In this document: in pieces, positions 62,440 to 64,000 of the stretch
Numbering within the stretch: the stretch's first letter is position 1
Layout: every line of letters starts with the position of its first letter
Source: Treponemataceae bacterium
GTDB lineage: Bacteria > Spirochaetota > Spirochaetia > Treponematales > Treponemataceae
Direction of reading: 5' to 3'
Assembly (NCBI GenBank): GCA_024402435.1
Contig: JAKSTU010000006.1
Coordinates: forward strand, 1 to 64,000
DNA length: 64,000 nucleotides
Translations under genes and position numbers: made by a program
Notes under the pieces: generated by a model
Told to the model about the DNA's origin: nothing
What the model saw: only the letters and a program-made list of their open reading frames with translations
Database searches by the model: none

Positions 62440-63348
62440 TCAGATCAGCAGAAGTGTGCATCCCGTTTCTGAAAAAACCTGCTCCCAATCCTCAGCCAAA
62501 TTCACGTCAGCAGCAAACTTTGCTTTGTCCGCCACTATTACACCCGGTTCTTCAGCAAGAAGCAGGCAAAGTTCAAGACGGAATCTGCTGCACCCGTCAA
62601 GCAACGACACAGGTTTGTCAGCAGCATCGGTCAAATTCAGAAGCCTTATGAACTTCCGCGCTGCAATCTCAGCTTCTTCTTTGCTCAAAGCACGGAATTC
62701 CGTCTGCACGACACCGTCTTTTTCCACCTGAAAACTTTCGTTCAGCAAAAGATTCTGATGCCTGAGAATATCGGTCTCGTCCTGAAGTTTCTGCTGCATT
62801 TCTTCACGCTTTCTTGTTGCAGCACTTTCCAACTCTTCCCGCGTCCTGAAAACCTGCAGATTCCAGCACAGCACAGTCTTTGCCACATCCGAAGGGATTT
62901 CGTAACGCTCAGACAAAGCCTCCACAGTTTTTTCAGCACCATGGCCGATGTTTGCCCTGATAATCAGTGCCAGCTCACGTGGCTGCAGAAGAATCGTGCT
63001 CAATGCGGAATACATTCGTGCAGTTTCGCTTGCAATGGGACGGAATGCTTTTTTACGGCGGATGTTTTTCTGCAGCATACAAAGCACTGACTTGCCGCGG
63101 AATTTCATCCGGGGCTTGAATGCAGAAGAAACAATGGCATTCAGTGTAATCTGTCCGCTTTCGGGAATCTTCTTTTTCTGCAGAAGAGCAAGAACAGTCT
63201 TTTTGCACAATTCATCTTCATGTTCCAGTTGAAAAACCGGCTTGTTCGGAACCTGAAAAGTCAGATTCTTTACCGGCTTGCAGAACAGAGCTTTTTTGCT
63301 CACATTGAGAAAAGAAATTTTTACAGTTTTTTCCCTGCCCGAAATCAT
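62440..63348 (-). CDS. Unrecognised 302-residue protein
   Basis: Basic N-terminal half (KMKFRGKSVLCMLQ-like and NIRRKKAFRPIASETARM segments are rich in Lys/Arg), a charged helix near 175-215, and a C-terminal part reading LLDGCSRFRLELCLLLAEE, PGVIVADK and TGCTLLLI. That order loosely recalls the signature-to-Walker-B region of ABC ATPases, but no Walker A is present and the resemblance may be chance. No signal peptide or membrane helix. Function unknown. Confidence 0.6.
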   Translation of the reverse strand: MISGREKTVKISFLNVSKKALFCKPVKNLTFQVPNKPVFQLEHEDELCKKTVLALLQKKKIPESGQITLNAIVSSAFKPRMKFRGKSVLCMLQKNIRRKKAFRPIASETARMYSALSTILLQPRELALIIRANIGHGAEKTVEALSERYEIPSDVAKTVLCWNLQVFRTREELESAATRKREEMQQKLQDETDILRHQNLLLNESFQVEKDGVVQTEFRALSKEEAEIAARKFIRLLNLTDAADKPVSLLDGCSRFRLELCLLLAEEPGVIVADKAKFAADVNLAEDWEQVFSETGCTLLLI

Positions 63349-63420
63349 GCTCTAAGTCTACATACACATTTTTTGTATGACCATGTGAAAAATCTGCTTT
63401 ATTGTGTGTTATTTTAACTT

Positions 63421-63448
63421 TTGCCCTTTTCCTTTGTTGCGCTATAAT
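63421..63448 (+). promoter_or_regulatory. Promoter of the terminal lipoprotein gene with a very short leader
   Basis: TTGCCC (63421-63426), 16 bp, consensus TATAAT (63443-63448), then eight bases to the ATG at 63457. Confidence 0.62.
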
Positions 63449-63456
63449 GAATTAGT

Positions 63457-64000
63457 ATGCTGAAAAAGGTCGGCAGCCTCTGCTGCATCATTTGTCTTTG
63501 TCTGTTGTTCTGTTCCTGTCCCGATTTTTTCATGGACAAAAGCAAAACTCCGGAAGCAATCATTCTTACACTCAACGATTTTTCTGATTTTGAAAACGGC
63601 AGCGAAAATCTTTTTTACCGTCTTCCTTCTTCTGCAACAGAATCCACTGCAACTGTCATAATCAATGACAGAGAAAACTGTGTTCCCATTCTTGTGCAGA
63701 TAAATCAAAGTTCAGAAATCACAGACTGTGCCAGAATTGTTTATGACTCTTCAAGAAGTGCCGCAAATCCGGATTCGGACAGTGACAAACCCAAAACTGA
63801 ACAATATTGGCTGACCGACGAAAAAAATGATTACATCAGGCTTACAAAAGCTTTGTGCGCTGCGGAAAATCAGTTCTGCAGAATCATGGTCGTAACTGAT
63901 TATTTTCTCGATGACAAAGATTATGATTCATCTGAGGCAGCGGAAAAACTCCGCAAAGTAACAAAAAAACAGGCAGAACAACTTGCAGAAAGTTTTGCAT
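63457..64000 (+). CDS. Hypothetical lipoprotein, cut by the window end
   Basis: An open frame runs from ATG 63457 to the end of the window with no stop (181 codons seen). The N-terminus MLKKVGSLCCIICLCLLFCS is a signal peptide rich in Cys, with a lipobox-like LFCSC before CPDFF. The mature part is Asp/Ser/Glu-rich and shows strand-like LTLNDFSDFENGSENLFY and ATVIINDRENCVPILVQI, then polar ENQFCRIMVVTDYFLDD. No family recognised. A consensus TATAAT lies directly upstream, so the start is well placed. Confidence 0.72.
   Translation, partial: MLKKVGSLCCIICLCLLFCSCPDFFMDKSKTPEAIILTLNDFSDFENGSENLFYRLPSSATESTATVIINDRENCVPILVQINQSSEITDCARIVYDSSRSAANPDSDSDKPKTEQYWLTDEKNDYIRLTKALCAAENQFCRIMVVTDYFLDDKDYDSSEAAEKLRKVTKKQAEQLAESFA

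Noticed and set aside
1..64000. Prophage, insertion sequence, integron or secretion-system island
   Set aside because: No transposase, integrase, phage structural or secretion genes were seen; gene order is that of ordinary chromosome.

Overview
The window looks like chromosome of a host-associated spirochaete, most probably a gut or rumen Treponema. This rests on gene content: a FlgM-type anti-sigma factor next to rsmI, HDOD and cyclic-nucleotide signalling fusions, substrate-binding proteins with GGKKE-type mature ends, and plant-polysaccharide enzymes. No insertion sequence, prophage or CRISPR array is visible, so this is mostly core genome with lineage-specific signalling and surface genes.

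Layout. 0.2-5 kb: membrane-anchored esterase, GH18 lipoprotein and an ATPase-HDOD regulator. 4.8-13.9 kb (minus strand): rRNA methyltransferases, an iron-ADH-like protein without its metal ligands, flgM, rsmI, ddl-murD, a MATE exporter, a receiver-ATPase-cNMP regulator and a CBM48 protein. 14.2-18.9 kb (plus): metK-nth-DTW operon, then a soluble LacI-sensor histidine kinase. 18.9-33.8 kb (minus): GH67 alpha-glucuronidase, Cthe_2159-like lipoprotein, a heterodimeric ABC exporter, a SASA-type esterase, a circularly permuted amino-acid-binding protein, an EamA transporter and a large exported coiled-coil/barrel protein. 33.8-34.8 kb: about 25 tandem 37-40 bp repeats with no plausible protein. 34.9-39.6 kb: glgP and glgX. 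39.7-48.8 kb: phosphoesterase, lipoprotein, MATE, SDR, and a YesM-YesN-HAD-MATE operon. 48.8-53 kb: purD divergent from pyrBIC. 53-53.6 kb: SRP RNA, four tRNA-Ser isoacceptors and tRNA-Arg(GCG). 53.7-64 kb: degenerate GGDEF-EAL protein, NarL-type regulator, small alarmone synthetase, rlmJ, DUF4015 protein, PAP2 phosphatase, mnmE, an unknown protein, and a lipoprotein gene cut by the window end.

How the genes work together. GH67 glucuronidase and the acetylesterase-like protein have no signal peptide, which suggests intracellular trimming of imported xylo-oligosaccharides. CBM48, glgP and glgX form a glycogen or alpha-glucan turnover set. purD and pyrBIC cover steps of purine and pyrimidine synthesis. 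Regulation leans on unusual domain combinations.

The most unusual items are the tandem-repeat block, the circularly permuted binding protein, the ligand-less iron-ADH homologue, a recurrent promoter layout placing the start codon at the predicted transcription start, and several dispersed palindromic repeats. All calls come from reading the sequence; no database search was made, so novelty is not established.
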